Below are positions 40,182 to 50,163 of a DNA stretch of 61,681 nucleotides, piece after piece. Origin of the DNA: Shewanella sp. SR44-3 (GTDB lineage: Bacteria > Pseudomonadota > Gammaproteobacteria > Enterobacterales > Shewanellaceae); the NCBI RefSeq assembly GCF_014163735.1, contig NZ_JACJDV010000018.1:1-61681 (forward strand). Direction: 5' to 3'. The position numbers were made by a program, and so were the translations under genes. Positions within the stretch are counted from its first letter, which is position 1, and every line of letters begins with the position of its first letter. The notes beneath the pieces were generated by a model, which ran no database searches, was not told the origin of the DNA, and worked only from the letters and a program-made list of their open reading frames with translations.

Positions 40182-42506
40182 GTGTTAAAAACATTAAGGG
40201 ATATAACCCAAGCTGTCGCCGCTGCTACGAGTCTAAAAACGGCCTTGAGTCTGTTGGTATCGCAAACGCGCTTAGCCATGTCGACTCAGTGCTGCTCGAT
40301 TTATCTGGTGGAATACCAGCCTAAGCCTAATAGCGCAGAACAAGTTCCCGCTGAATCATCCTCTTTATACCCCAGCGTTACACCGCATCACGGCAAGTCT
40401 CATGAGCCTGTGTTGGTGCTATCTGCTACTGAAGGCCTAGCATTAGAGGCTGTGGGCAGAGTAAGTATGCCTATAACCCAAGGTTTGGTAGGGCTAGCTG
40501 CCGAACGTGAAGAGGCTATCAATCTTGCTGATGCTAGATTACACCCAAGGTTTAAACTGTTTCCCGAAGTCGAAGAGGAAGAGTATCGCGCCTTTTTAGC
40601 TGTGCCTATTATTTATCAGCAGCAAGTGCTGGGCGTTATTGTGGTACAGCAAGCCGACTTACGGCAATTTGATGAAGGCGAAGAAGCTTTTCTGATGACC
40701 TTGGCGGCTCAATTAGCCGTGGTACTTCGCGGACTTAAGAATAAGGCTGAGGTGACCAATGTGCAGCAGCAAGTGGTGTTTAAAGGCACCATGGCTTCAA
40801 GTGGGATTGCCATTGCTCATGCTTATGTACTTGGCGGAGCAATACCGTTAGAACAACCTCAACTTCGCTGCCAAGACCCAGTGGTTGAATCCCTGCGCCT
40901 TAATAGCGCAATTTTGCGTTGCCGAGATTCTATTCGCTCCTTATCGCAGAAATTTGAGCGCGAGCAAGCCGATGAAGTCTCGTCAATTTTCTCTGCACTA
41001 TTGTCATTACTCGATAACGAAAGTCTCGCTGGCGAATACCTCAAAGAAGTCTCCCAAGGCTGGCAAGCTGAAGCTGCGGTAAGCCGAGTATCGATAAATT
41101 ATATTCAACAGTTTATGGCCATGGCAGATCCTTACCTTAAGGAGCGGGCCAACGATATCCGTGAATTAGGTCAGCGAATACTTAGGCTATTAATTGAACC
41201 CGGCCGCTTGGCCCTAGAGCCAGACAAACCCGTTATCTTAGTGGCTAAAGAGATAGATGCCACCTTGCTTGCAGAATTCCCCAGACAAAAACTTGCAGGC
41301 ATAGTTACAGAGCTTGGTGGGGTGAACGCCCATGCCGCTATCTTGGCGCGGGCATTAGGTGTGCCAGCCATGATTGGGGTGGAACAAGTGCTTGGTACTG
41401 ATATTGACTCTCAGTTATTAGTGCTTAATGCCACGCGTGGTCAACTCTTGGTGGCGCCGTCTGTGGCTATCATCAATGAATATCACAACCTAATTTCCAT
41501 CGACAAAGCTAAGCAAAAACAGTTCCAAGATGAATTATCTAAGCCGTGTGAAACCCTTGATGGTTATAAAATCCAGCTATTTTTAAACGCAGGGCTTTTG
41601 AGCGGCTTAGCCGATGATGTGGTGCAGGGTGCCGATGGTATCGGGCTTTATCGCACCGAAATACTGTTTATGCTGCATCAGAGATTCCCCAGCGAGCAAG
41701 AGCAAATAAAGGTTTATCGTCAAGTGCTAGAGGCTGCGGGAACAAGGCCTGTGGTGATGCGAACCTTAGATGTGGGCGGCGATAAACCGCTGCCTTACTT
41801 TCCCATTAATGAAGATAACCCGTTTCTTGGTTGGCGCGGTATTCGGTTGTCTTTGGATCACCCTGAGCTGCTATTGATGCAATTAAGAGCCATGATCCAA
41901 GCTGGGGGAGCGAGCCTACAGCTACAGATCTTATTGCCTATGGTGAGTAATCTTGATGAGATCGATCAAACCATTGGTTATTTAGAGCAAGCGTATCAAG
42001 AGCTTAAAAATGAGTGCGAGGCTCAAATCCTTAAGCCTAAAATAGGCATAATGCTTGAAGTCCCAGCGCTGTTATATCAGCTCGATGATGTGGCAGCTAG
42101 GGTCGATTTTGTGTCTGTTGGCAGTAATGATTTAACGCAATACTTGCTGGCAGTGGACAGAAATAACCCCAATGTCAGCGGGTTATTTGACAGTTACCAC
42201 CCAGGAATATTACGCGCACTTAAGCATGCAGTAGATAATTGCCAGCGCCTTGAGCTTGATATCAGTATTTGCGGCGAGTTAGCGGGTGAGCCATTAGGGG
42301 CATTACTGCTAATAGCCATGGGGTATGACAAACTCAGTATGAACTATGCAAGCCTTGGTAAAATTAATTACCTTTTAAGGCGGGTGCAACGTGGTGCACT
42401 ACAACAAATACTAGAGAGTGTCTTGAAGCTGTCTAGCGGTCAGCAAGTTCGTGCACAACTGTTGGCATTTTTAACTCAACATGAGTTAGCTTGGCTGCTT
42501 GATTAA
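40182..42506 (+). CDS. ptsP: Phosphoenolpyruvate-protein phosphotransferase PtsP (EI-Ntr)
   Basis: PtsP is the first enzyme of the nitrogen PTS and moves phosphate from PEP to NPr (PtsO). An N-terminal GAF domain (residues ~5-180) is followed by the swivelling His domain, with the active His384 in 'GGVNAHAAILARALGVPA', and by the PEP-binding barrel ('GIGLYRTEILFM', 'MRTLDVGGDKPLPYF', 'VSVGSNDLTQYLLAVDRNN', 'ICGELAGEP'). At 774 residues it is slightly longer than E. coli PtsP (748). It starts at GTG with GGAGG upstream. It lies between rppH and a TSUP permease. Confidence 0.96.
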   Translation: MLKTLRDITQAVAAATSLKTALSLLVSQTRLAMSTQCCSIYLVEYQPKPNSAEQVPAESSSLYPSVTPHHGKSHEPVLVLSATEGLALEAVGRVSMPITQGLVGLAAEREEAINLADARLHPRFKLFPEVEEEEYRAFLAVPIIYQQQVLGVIVVQQADLRQFDEGEEAFLMTLAAQLAVVLRGLKNKAEVTNVQQQVVFKGTMASSGIAIAHAYVLGGAIPLEQPQLRCQDPVVESLRLNSAILRCRDSIRSLSQKFEREQADEVSSIFSALLSLLDNESLAGEYLKEVSQGWQAEAAVSRVSINYIQQFMAMADPYLKERANDIRELGQRILRLLIEPGRLALEPDKPVILVAKEIDATLLAEFPRQKLAGIVTELGGVNAHAAILARALGVPAMIGVEQVLGTDIDSQLLVLNATRGQLLVAPSVAIINEYHNLISIDKAKQKQFQDELSKPCETLDGYKIQLFLNAGLLSGLADDVVQGADGIGLYRTEILFMLHQRFPSEQEQIKVYRQVLEAAGTRPVVMRTLDVGGDKPLPYFPINEDNPFLGWRGIRLSLDHPELLLMQLRAMIQAGGASLQLQILLPMVSNLDEIDQTIGYLEQAYQELKNECEAQILKPKIGIMLEVPALLYQLDDVAARVDFVSVGSNDLTQYLLAVDRNNPNVSGLFDSYHPGILRALKHAVDNCQRLELDISICGELAGEPLGALLLIAMGYDKLSMNYASLGKINYLLRRVQRGALQQILESVLKLSSGQQVRAQLLAFLTQHELAWLLD

Positions 42507-42539
42507 GAGAATAACCCTAAAAGAGGCCGGTGAACTCAG

Positions 42540-43334
42540 ATGTTAAGTGTATTTGCTATTTGTTTAGCCCTTGGGGCTGTTGTGGGCTTTTTAGCTGGAT
42601 TACTTGGTATTGGTGGCGGATTGATCATAGTGCCTGCGCTATTGTATTTATTGCCTTGGGTTGGCATAGATAGCCTGCAGCTGACCCATGTTGCCATCGC
42701 CACGTCTTTAGCCTCGATTATTTTAACTTCAATGTCTGCGGCCAGCGCTCATCATAAAAGAGCGAATATTCCTTGGCCGATATTTAAAACCATTATGCCG
42801 GGAATTATTTTTGGGGCGCTGATGGCTGGGTTTATTTCTGAGCAAATATCGTCAGCGGCCTTACAGCAAGCGTTTGCAATATTCGTTATCTTAATGGCGC
42901 TGCAAATGGCGTATCCGTTCAAGCCCAAAGCAGGGCGAGACTTACCTAATGGCTGGGTCTTATTTGGTTTAAGTGTGGTGATAGCACTGCTGGCGGGCAT
43001 GATGGGTATTGGCGGTGGTGTGTTGATGGTACCTATGTTGAGCTACTTTGGTTTATCTATGCGTCAGGGAGTAGGTTTATCTTCTGCGACAGGGTTTCTT
43101 ATCGCTCTAAGTGGCTCATTGGGATATGTAGTTGCTGGTTTTGATGGCACAGATTTACCGGATTATTCTTTAGGTTATATTTATTTACCTGCACTGCTGG
43201 GGATAGTGATGACCTCAATGTTGATCGCGCCTTTGGGTGTAAAAGCAGCAAGCGTCTGGCCGACACCTGTGCTTAAGAAGCTGTTCGCGTTACTATTAGT
43301 GTTAGTAGGATTCAAACTTATCAGCGCAGGCTAA
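42540..43334 (+). CDS. TSUP (TauE/SafE) family permease
   Basis: This 264-residue membrane protein of about eight helices has two repeats, each with the family glycine motif: 'GFLAGLLGIGGGLIIVPALL' in the first and 'ALLAGMMGIGGGVLMVPMLS' in the second. TSUP proteins move sulfur-containing anions or organic acids, and the substrate is not known. It lies 33 bp after ptsP. The next gene is thyA, 126 bp downstream. In E. coli, and as I recall in S. oneidensis, lgt stands directly before thyA, and it is missing here. Confidence 0.92.
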   Translation: MLSVFAICLALGAVVGFLAGLLGIGGGLIIVPALLYLLPWVGIDSLQLTHVAIATSLASIILTSMSAASAHHKRANIPWPIFKTIMPGIIFGALMAGFISEQISSAALQQAFAIFVILMALQMAYPFKPKAGRDLPNGWVLFGLSVVIALLAGMMGIGGGVLMVPMLSYFGLSMRQGVGLSSATGFLIALSGSLGYVVAGFDGTDLPDYSLGYIYLPALLGIVMTSMLIAPLGVKAASVWPTPVLKKLFALLLVLVGFKLISAG

Positions 43335-43460
43335 CGTTTAAACGCAGGTTAGGGTGAGTTACGGTAAATAGCGATTGCATAGGATGTTCGATAGCTATTT
43401 TTGAAAATCACTTTTATAAGCACTTATATTCAGTACAGAGTTTAGTTATAGGGCGAAGCA

Positions 43461-44255
43461 ATGAAGCAATATCTAACATTAATGGAACATATTCTAGCCA
43501 ATGGCGCGGTAAAAACCGATAGAACAGGAACCGGCACTCGTTCAGTTTTTGGCTATCAGATGCGCTTTGATTTGAATCAAGGATTCCCCTTAGTTACCAC
43601 GAAAAAATGCCACTTACGTTCGATTATTCATGAATTATTGTGGTTCTTACAGGGGGATACCAATGTGGCATACCTCCATGAGCACAATGTAAGTATTTGG
43701 GATGAATGGGCCGATGACAATGGCAATCTTGGCCCTGTTTATGGTGCTCAGTGGCGTAGCTGGCCTACTCAGTCAGGTAAGGCTGTGGATCAAATTAGCC
43801 AGATCATAGAGCAAATTAAAACTCAGCCAGATTCAAGACGACTTATTGTTTCAGCTTGGAACGTAGGTGAGCTGGATAAGATGGCCTTAGCGCCCTGTCA
43901 TGCTTTGTTTCAGTTTTACGTGGCCGATGGTAAGTTGTCTTGCCAGCTGTACCAGCGTAGCTGTGATGTGTTCCTTGGTTTACCTTTTAATATCGCAAGT
44001 TATGCGCTTTTGACTATGATGGTTGCCCAGCAATGCGACCTTGCCCTAGGGGATTTTGTTTGGACCGGTGGTGATACTCATTTGTACTCTAACCATATGG
44101 AGCAAACTCAGTTACAGCTGACCCGCGAGCCTCACGAACTACCTACAATGAATATTTTGCGTAAACCTGATTCTATTTTTGACTATCAAATTGAAGATTT
44201 TGAATTGGTCAATTACCAGCCGCATCCACACATTAAAGCTCCAGTTGCTATCTAG
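43461..44255 (+). CDS. thyA: Thymidylate synthase
   Basis: ThyA methylates dUMP to dTMP with methylene-tetrahydrofolate in the cytosol. The nucleophile is Cys146 in '[12 protein letters not shown]', the same number as in E. coli. '[16 protein letters not shown]' (phosphate binding) and '[19 protein letters not shown]' are also present. At 264 residues it equals the E. coli length. The gene may read on from the TSUP gene. Confidence 0.98.
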   Translation: MKQYLTLMEHILANGAVKTDRTGTGTRSVFGYQMRFDLNQGFPLVTTKKCHLRSIIHELLWFLQGDTNVAYLHEHNVSIWDEWADDNGNLGPVYGAQWRSWPTQSGKAVDQISQIIEQIKTQPDSRRLIVSAWNVGELDKMALAPCHALFQFYVADGKLSCQLYQRSCDVFLGLPFNIASYALLTMMVAQQCDLALGDFVWTGGDTHLYSNHMEQTQLQLTREPHELPTMNILRKPDSIFDYQIEDFELVNYQPHPHIKAPVAI

Positions 44256-44274
44256 CCGCTTATCTTTGTACTGT

Positions 44275-44317
44275 TAACGTGACGTTTTATCGGTATTTTC
44301 GATGAATTGTCACGTTA
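44275..44317 (+). other. Perfect 9-bp inverted repeat between thyA and nhaA
   Basis: TAACGTGAC (44275-44283) and GTCACGTTA (44309-44317) are perfect complements 25 bp apart. They lie 20 bp after thyA and 65 bp before nhaA. There is no T-tract. It may be a regulator site or an mRNA end structure. Confidence 0.6.
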
Positions 44318-44381
44318 CTTACGATTATCTTTAGTTGTTACCATAGACTAGACTCAAATGATTATTTATTTGAGGTGATTT

Positions 44382-45557
44382 ATGGAACATAAAATCAAAG
44401 CGTTTTTTAGCCAAGAATCCAGCGGCGGCATACTTCTTATGCTTGCGGTAGCATTGGCGATGATCTTAGCTAACTCTCCCTTAGCCGTTTTATACCAAGG
44501 CTTTCTCGATACCCCTGTTCAAGTTAGATTTGGCCAGCTAGACATTAATAAGCCGTTACTGCTGTGGGTTAATGATGGTTTGATGGCATTATTCTTCTTG
44601 CTTATCGGTTTAGAAGTTAAGCGCGAATTGGTCGAAGGGGCCTTATCCAGTGTGTCTAAGGCATCCTTGCCCACCTTTGCAGCCATTGGCGGGATGTTAT
44701 TTCCAGCTTTGGTATACCTTGGTTTTAATTTAGGTAATGAAGCGACCCAAAATGGTTGGGCCATTCCCGCCGCTACAGATATTGCCTTTGCCTTAGGGGT
44801 ATTAGCATTACTGGGCAAGCGTGTGCCGGTAGCCCTCAAGGTCTTTCTTTTGGCGCTTGCCATCATAGATGATATCGGCGTTATCGTTATTATTGCCTTG
44901 TTTTATAGCTCAGATTTATCTGTAATGAGCCTTGTTATCGCCGCAATCGCCATTGCCAGTATGGTCATATTAAACCTTAAAGGAGTACGTACCTTAACGC
45001 CTTATGCGCTGCTCGGTTTGCTGCTGTGGATAGCTGTGCTTAAGTCTGGAGTCCATGCAACGCTAGCTGGAGTGGTGCTTGCCTTCTGCATTCCGTTAAA
45101 GGTAAAGCCAGGTGAAGAGTCACCGTCGCGTTATTTAGAACATAGCTTGCACCCTTGGAGCACTTTTATGATATTGCCTCTGTTCGCGTTTGCTAATGCG
45201 GGACTGTCTTTAGAAGGGATGAGCTTTGCCTCGCTCGCAGAGCCTGCATCTTTAGGGGTGATGCTCGGGTTGTTACTAGGTAAACCTATGGGAGTGTTGC
45301 TGTTTAGCTATCTTGCAGTAAGGCTTAAGTGGGCAAGCTTGCCTAAAGGGATTAATTGGTTGCAAATATCAGCAATTGCTGTGTTATGTGGGGTCGGTTT
45401 TACCATGTCGATTTTTATTACCTCTCTGGCTTTTGAGCACTCAGCGGTTGAGGTGGGTAACTATGCAAGGCTAGGTACTTTGGTGGGGTCGATGTTATCT
45501 GCAACCATAGCGTATTTTTGGCTATCAAAAGTATTACCAATAATTAAGGAGAAATAG
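44382..45557 (+). CDS. nhaA: Na+/H+ antiporter NhaA
   Basis: NhaA expels one Na+ for two H+ across the inner membrane, which matters in seawater and alkaline conditions. The two ion-binding aspartates lie in 'LALAIIDDIGVIVIIA' (Asp163/Asp164 in E. coli). 'NDGLMALFFLLIGLEVKREL' near residue 64 and the late 'CGVGFTMSIFI' are family signatures. The 391-residue length and 12-helix plan are standard. Its regulator gene nhaR lies two genes downstream. Confidence 0.97.
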   Translation: MEHKIKAFFSQESSGGILLMLAVALAMILANSPLAVLYQGFLDTPVQVRFGQLDINKPLLLWVNDGLMALFFLLIGLEVKRELVEGALSSVSKASLPTFAAIGGMLFPALVYLGFNLGNEATQNGWAIPAATDIAFALGVLALLGKRVPVALKVFLLALAIIDDIGVIVIIALFYSSDLSVMSLVIAAIAIASMVILNLKGVRTLTPYALLGLLLWIAVLKSGVHATLAGVVLAFCIPLKVKPGEESPSRYLEHSLHPWSTFMILPLFAFANAGLSLEGMSFASLAEPASLGVMLGLLLGKPMGVLLFSYLAVRLKWASLPKGINWLQISAIAVLCGVGFTMSIFITSLAFEHSAVEVGNYARLGTLVGSMLSATIAYFWLSKVLPIIKEK

Positions 45558-45558
45558 C

Positions 45559-45939
45559 ATGACATTTAAACTTATAGGCATGGTTTTATTATTACTTTCA
45601 TCCACAGGGCTTGGCGCTCAAGAACTGCCTTTTTGTCAAAAAGGGGCAAATACGCCTGAATGCCAACATTATATTGCTGGTGTGGTGGATGGTGCTCTAC
45701 TTTATGCACCTAAAGTCGGTGTAATAACCTTAGGAACTGAAGATTTTGAGGCTAGAGCACTTAAATTCCGCGCTGGAAATCGCTATAAAAAAGCTCAGTT
45801 AGCGCATTGTAGCCACAGCACGGATGAGGCCTCTGTCATTGCTGCTGCAGTGGAGGAGCAACTAGCGTTAAATACTATTACAAACCTCGAAGAGCTGAAA
45901 TTGTTTTTAGATACTGTGCTCAAGTGTAATGTGAACTAA
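45559..45939 (+). CDS. Small secreted protein, possibly Rap1a/Tai-like
   Basis: A signal peptide (residues 1-20, ending 'GLGAQ') precedes about 105 residues with four cysteines (C25, C34, C83 and a C-terminal C123), which suggests two disulfides in the periplasm. 'CQHYIAGVVDGALLY' resembles the 'C..Y..G..DG' core of the Rap1a/Tai fold, but the match is short and I am not sure. It begins 1 bp after nhaA and ends 20 bp before nhaR, so it travels with the sodium-response genes. Function unknown. Confidence 0.75.
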   Translation: MTFKLIGMVLLLLSSTGLGAQELPFCQKGANTPECQHYIAGVVDGALLYAPKVGVITLGTEDFEARALKFRAGNRYKKAQLAHCSHSTDEASVIAAAVEEQLALNTITNLEELKLFLDTVLKCNVN

Positions 45940-45959
45940 CGATATTCAGAGGGCTTTGA

Positions 45960-46874
45960 GTGACAATGCAACACATTAATTACAATCATCTTTATTATTT
46001 TTGGATGGTAAAGAAAAAAGGCAGTGTGACCAAAGCCGCCGAAGCCCTTTGTCTTGCACCCCACACGATTTCGGGACAGATAAAAGCCTTGGAGGCACGA
46101 TTTAATGGTAGTTTATTTAATCGTGTTGGGCGAGGCCTTGAATCAACAGAGCTTGGAGAGTTGGTGTTTCGCTACGCCGACAAGATGTTCGATTTAAGCT
46201 ATGAAATGCTCGATATTTTGAATTATCAAAAAGACACCGCCATGCTGTTTGAGGTGGGGATTGCCGATGTTTTGTCTAAGACGTTGGCGAGTCGAGTCTT
46301 GTTATCGGCATTGCCGAGTGATGGTGCGATGAATTTAGCCTGTATCGAGTCGACCCATGAGAGTTTAATGGCACGGCTAAGGGAGCATAAATTAGATGTT
46401 ATTTTGTCTGATTGCGCTGGAGACTCGATTAAATACCCTGAAATACTGTCGAAAAAGTTGGGTGAGTGCAGTATCAGTTTCTATGCGGCTAAGGAATTAA
46501 ACGCTGAGTTTCCGGCTTGCCTTGAAGAACAAGGCTTATTGCTACCCAGTAAAAACACCTCATTGGGGCAGCAATTACACCGCTGGTTTGCAGAGCAAAA
46601 TTTAAGCGTGCGTATTGCTGGTGAGTTTGATGATGCTGCTATGATGAAGGCTTTTGGTTTGTTCAACAAAGGGATATTTGTTGCGCCATCGATTTATCGC
46701 CATGATATACTTTCTCAAGGCATGGTGCTGCTCGGGGAAGCTGCGGATATTAAAGAGGAATATCATCTTATATTTGCAGAACGAATGATACAGCATCCGG
46801 GCGTAAAACGCCTGTTAGCCACAGATTTTAGCGACTTATTTAATGGGGTAGCACAACTGCATCAGCAAATTTAA
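45960..46874 (+). CDS. nhaR: LysR-family transcriptional activator NhaR
   Basis: NhaR activates nhaA in response to Na+. The start 'HINYNHLYYFWMVKKKGSVT' and the winged helix 'AAEALCLAPHTISGQIKALE' are typical. The 304-residue length is close to E. coli NhaR (301). The likely start is the GTG at 45960, with AGAGGG 6 bp upstream. An ATG lies 6 bp further in. It closes the nhaA gene group. Confidence 0.93.
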   Translation: MTMQHINYNHLYYFWMVKKKGSVTKAAEALCLAPHTISGQIKALEARFNGSLFNRVGRGLESTELGELVFRYADKMFDLSYEMLDILNYQKDTAMLFEVGIADVLSKTLASRVLLSALPSDGAMNLACIESTHESLMARLREHKLDVILSDCAGDSIKYPEILSKKLGECSISFYAAKELNAEFPACLEEQGLLLPSKNTSLGQQLHRWFAEQNLSVRIAGEFDDAAMMKAFGLFNKGIFVAPSIYRHDILSQGMVLLGEAADIKEEYHLIFAERMIQHPGVKRLLATDFSDLFNGVAQLHQQI

Positions 46875-46945
46875 TTGTGCTGTGATTGTCATGTTAAGTT
46901 TATTCAGCTGACGTAAATGTTGGCTGATTTTTTAGGAGAGTTGCA

Positions 46946-47194
46946 TTGGAATTGATGAATATCGCTAGAGTTCGCTGGGCTTGTCGTCGGGGCATGCTTG
47001 AACTTGATGTGTTGTTTCAACCGTTTGTCGAAGCCCATTATCAAGATTTATGCGAGCAAGATAAATTAGATTTCATTCGGTTATTAACCTGTGAAGATCC
47101 TGAGTTATTTGCATGGTTTATGGGCCATGAGCCATGTCCTGATCCTGCTTTGGCACAAATCGTCATTAAAGTTCGCGGCCGTGCTGCGCCGTGA
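46946..47194 (+). CDS. sdhE: FAD assembly factor SdhE
   Basis: SdhE helps attach FAD covalently to succinate dehydrogenase and fumarate reductase flavoproteins. The RGxxE motif is present as 'RRGMLELD' (residues ~14-21), and the five-helix DUF339 layout of 82 residues fits. The TTG at 46946 is the probable start because GGAGAG lies 5 bp before it. An ATG 9 bp inside is further from the ribosome site. It is followed by ygfX, as in other gammaproteobacteria. Confidence 0.93.
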   Translation: MELMNIARVRWACRRGMLELDVLFQPFVEAHYQDLCEQDKLDFIRLLTCEDPELFAWFMGHEPCPDPALAQIVIKVRGRAAP

Positions 47195-47237
47195 ACAGCG
47201 CATCAGCATAGCCGCACTCGCACTATAATTAACTGAG

Positions 47238-47693
47238 ATGCACTATTCATTTTCCTTCAAAAGCTCCAGGCTACAACAAGGTTCCTTGCTGGGATTTGCG
47301 GGACTTTGTTTAGCCAGTTTATGGTGTTGGCCAAGGGTTGACAGCTCGGTATATCTTGGGATTAACATCCTTACTGGGCTAGTTATGCTTAGTGTGTTTG
47401 CCTACCAAGCCTATGCGTTATCTCAATGGGGCTGGGAGCTGCGTTTAAATAGCCGTGGAGAAGGTGAGCTTAAACGTATTTTAGCGGTTGATTCACAATC
47501 CTTTATTCAAGATAAGCCTGCAATTGTCACCCCCATTATGTGCGTGCTATTCCTAACCCTGGCATCAGACTCTGTTAACAGTGAAAATACGCCAAAATCC
47601 CGCACTCTTATGATATTTGTAGATATGCTGAACGACACAGATTACCGTCATCTGTGTCGTCTTTTGTCGCAGCCTTTTAATTCCAATGCTTAA
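47238..47693 (+). CDS. ygfX: YgfX family membrane protein
   Basis: Two adjacent membrane helices (residues ~16-60) are followed by a soluble part of about 90 residues ('GWELRLNSRGEGELKRIL' and a C-terminal 'LNDTDYRHLCRLL'). The layout and the place right after sdhE match YgfX (CptA), a partner of SdhE (YgfY/CptB) once proposed as a toxin-antitoxin pair acting on the cell skeleton. That toxin role is debated. It converges with nadB 39 bp away. Confidence 0.86.
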   Translation: MHYSFSFKSSRLQQGSLLGFAGLCLASLWCWPRVDSSVYLGINILTGLVMLSVFAYQAYALSQWGWELRLNSRGEGELKRILAVDSQSFIQDKPAIVTPIMCVLFLTLASDSVNSENTPKSRTLMIFVDMLNDTDYRHLCRLLSQPFNSNA

Positions 47694-47732
47694 TAAAAAA
47701 GCCTCAAGCCTTAATCTTTACTCAATAATAAA

Positions 47733-49346
47733 TCAACGATCTGGTTCGAGTACTGTGGGTTGAGAGTTTTCAATAAGTTCAGGGTAATCAATATTATAAT
47801 GTAAACCGCGACTTTCTTTACGGGCCATAGCGCAGCGAATGATAAGCTCTGCAACTTGGACCAAATTACGCAGCTCCAACAAGTTATTGCTGACTCTGAA
47901 ATTGCTGTAGTACTCTTGAATTTCCTGCTGCAACATAGCGCAGCGGCGTAACGCCCGCTCTAAGCGTTTGTCTGTTCGGACAATGCCGACGTAATCCCAC
48001 ATAAATAAGCGTAATTCATGCCAGTTATGGGCGATGACCACTTCTTCATCTGAATTACAGACTTTGCTTTCATCCCAGAGGGGGAGCTCTCCAGGCATAG
48101 GTATTTTAGCTAATTGACTTTCGATATCTTGGGCGGCGGCCCTTGCAAACACTAAGCATTCCAGCAGTGAATTACTGGCTAGGCGGTTGGCGCCATGAAG
48201 TCCTGTATAGGCCACTTCACCAATAGCATACAGACCGTTTAAATCTGTTTGACCGTGTAAATCAGTCATCACGCCGCCACAGGTATAATGGGCAGCTGGC
48301 ACTACTGGAATAGGATCTGAGGTGATATCTATGCCAAATTCTAAACAGCGACTATAGATGGTGGGGAAGTGTTTGATGATGAAATCTTTTGGTTTATGGC
48401 TAATGTCTAAATAGACGCAATCGGCACCTAAACGCTTCATCTCAAAATCTATCGCCCGTGCGACTATGTCCCTTGGGGCTAATTCGGCTCTTTCATCAAA
48501 TTCTGGCATAAAGCGGCTGCCATCTGGACGGCGTAAATATGCGCCTTCGCCTCGCAGCGCTTCAGTGAGCAAAAAATTACGCGCATCGGCGTGATACAGG
48601 CAAGTGGGGTGAAACTGGTTAAATTCCATGTTGGCAACTCGGCAGCCAGCGCGCCAAGCCATGGCAATACCATCGCCACTGGCAATATCTGGATTTGAGG
48701 TGTACTGATACACTTTAGAGCAGCCACCGGTAGCTAATGCGATAAATCGCGCTTTAACAGTTTCTACGTGCTCTTGGTCTCGATTCCATACATAAGCCCC
48801 TAAGACTCGATTACCTGAACGCTGTAATTTACGGCTGGTGATCAAATCGATGGCGTTGTAGCGCTCTAATATCTGAATGTTTGGATGATCTATCGCCCTT
48901 TGCTGTAAGGTGGTTTGCACAGCCTTGCCTGTAGCATCAGCGGCATGGAGGATCCGCCTGTGGCTGTGACCGCCTTCACGAGTAAGGTGATAAGGGGCTT
49001 TACTGCTATCGCCATCTGGAGTTTCTTCTTTATCAAACTCAACCCCAGAGTGGATTAGCCACTCCATGGCATTCTTGGCGTTTTCGGCGGTAAAGGTTAC
49101 CACTTGTTCATCACATAGACCTGCGCCAGCGATTAAGGTGTCACTGACATGGGAGCCTATGGTGTCTGTTTCATCAAACACTGAAGCGATGCCACCCTGG
49201 GCATACATGGTTGAACCTTCGGAGAGTGGGCCTTTAGATAAGAGTATTACCTTAGATTTTTCAGCAAGATGCAATGCAAGTGTTAAGCCTGCAGCACCGC
49301 TTCCTATGACTAATATGTCAGATTGGTGTTCAACTGCTTGTTTCAT
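47733..49346 (-). CDS. nadB: L-aspartate oxidase
   Basis: NadB oxidises L-aspartate to iminoaspartate, the first step of NAD synthesis, using FAD with oxygen or fumarate as acceptor. FAD binds at '[20 protein letters not shown]' (residue ~9), and '[18 protein letters not shown]' and '[13 protein letters not shown]' belong to the active site. The 537-residue length matches E. coli (540). It is divergent from rpoE, which is the same arrangement as in E. coli. Confidence 0.97.
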   Translation of the reverse strand: MKQAVEHQSDILVIGSGAAGLTLALHLAEKSKVILLSKGPLSEGSTMYAQGGIASVFDETDTIGSHVSDTLIAGAGLCDEQVVTFTAENAKNAMEWLIHSGVEFDKEETPDGDSSKAPYHLTREGGHSHRRILHAADATGKAVQTTLQQRAIDHPNIQILERYNAIDLITSRKLQRSGNRVLGAYVWNRDQEHVETVKARFIALATGGCSKVYQYTSNPDIASGDGIAMAWRAGCRVANMEFNQFHPTCLYHADARNFLLTEALRGEGAYLRRPDGSRFMPEFDERAELAPRDIVARAIDFEMKRLGADCVYLDISHKPKDFIIKHFPTIYSRCLEFGIDITSDPIPVVPAAHYTCGGVMTDLHGQTDLNGLYAIGEVAYTGLHGANRLASNSLLECLVFARAAAQDIESQLAKIPMPGELPLWDESKVCNSDEEVVIAHNWHELRLFMWDYVGIVRTDKRLERALRRCAMLQQEIQEYYSNFRVSNNLLELRNLVQVAELIIRCAMARKESRGLHYNIDYPELIENSQPTVLEPDR

Positions 49347-49469
49347 CAGGTATCATGACGTGGCAAATGTGTCCCTCAATGGTAAAACAAATATAAAATA
49401 TTGGGTACAGCTGCAAAGTGATAAATAGTGATTAATCATCAATAAATGAACTTTTTTTAATCCCAAGCC

Positions 49470-49496
49470 GAACTTTTCCTATGAGCGTCAGTCTAC
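49470..49496 (+). promoter_or_regulatory. Sigma-E dependent promoter of rpoE
   Basis: GAACTT (49470-49475), a 16-bp spacer and TCTAC (49492-49496) match the sigma-E -35/-10 pattern (GAACTT-N16-TCTGA) with ideal spacing, 64 bp upstream of the rpoE start. Autoregulation is known for rpoE. Confidence 0.85.
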
Positions 49497-49560
49497 ATAG
49501 TGTGAATTGAATTCGAGCGACTGAGAAATCAGCAATTAGATTTAGGAGTAGTCGGCTCGG

Positions 49561-50139
49561 ATGAGTGGACAAATAAGTGATCAACAATTAGTTGAGCGTG
49601 TACAGCAAGGTGATAAAAACGCCTTCAATCTGTTAGTGCAAAAGTACCAGAGTAAAGTGATGAGTTTGATTTCCCGTTATATACGCAATCAAGCTGATGT
49701 GTCCGATGTTGCTCAAGAAGCGTTTATTAAAGCTTACCGTGCTTTGCCAAATTTCAGAGGTGAAAGTGCCTTTTATACTTGGTTGTACCGAATAGCCGTC
49801 AATTCTGCAAAGAATCATCTGGTCGCCCAAAGCCGTAAGTCTCCGGCCAATAGTGTGGATGTAGAAGATGCAGAATATTATGAAGGTAATGACGCATTAA
49901 AAGAGTTTGCGACCCCAGAGCGGTTGGTCTTGTCAGAGGAAATCAATAAAGTGATTTTTGAGACGTTAGAAGGCTTACCAGAAGAACTTAGAATGGCAAT
50001 TTCATTACGAGAGCTCGATGGTATGAGTTATGAAGAGATTGCTAACGTGATGGAGTGTCCAGTAGGCACGGTGCGTTCTAGGATTTTCAGGGCTCGTGAA
50101 GCCATAGATAAAATGCTTCAACCTTTGTTGGAAAATTAA
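49561..50139 (+). CDS. rpoE: RNA polymerase sigma-E factor
   Basis: This is an extracytoplasmic-function sigma factor for envelope stress. The region 2 core 'QSKVMSLISRYIRNQADVSDVAQEAFIKAYRALPNF' and region 4 'LRMAISLRELDGMSYEEIANVM' followed by 'VGTVRSRIFRAREAID' are clear. At 192 residues it is equal in length to E. coli RpoE. It heads rpoE-rseA-rseB-rseC and has its own sigma-E-type promoter upstream. Confidence 0.98.
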   Translation: MSGQISDQQLVERVQQGDKNAFNLLVQKYQSKVMSLISRYIRNQADVSDVAQEAFIKAYRALPNFRGESAFYTWLYRIAVNSAKNHLVAQSRKSPANSVDVEDAEYYEGNDALKEFATPERLVLSEEINKVIFETLEGLPEELRMAISLRELDGMSYEEIANVMECPVGTVRSRIFRAREAIDKMLQPLLEN

Positions 50140-50163
50140 TAGCCTTAATTTAATGGGTGAAAA

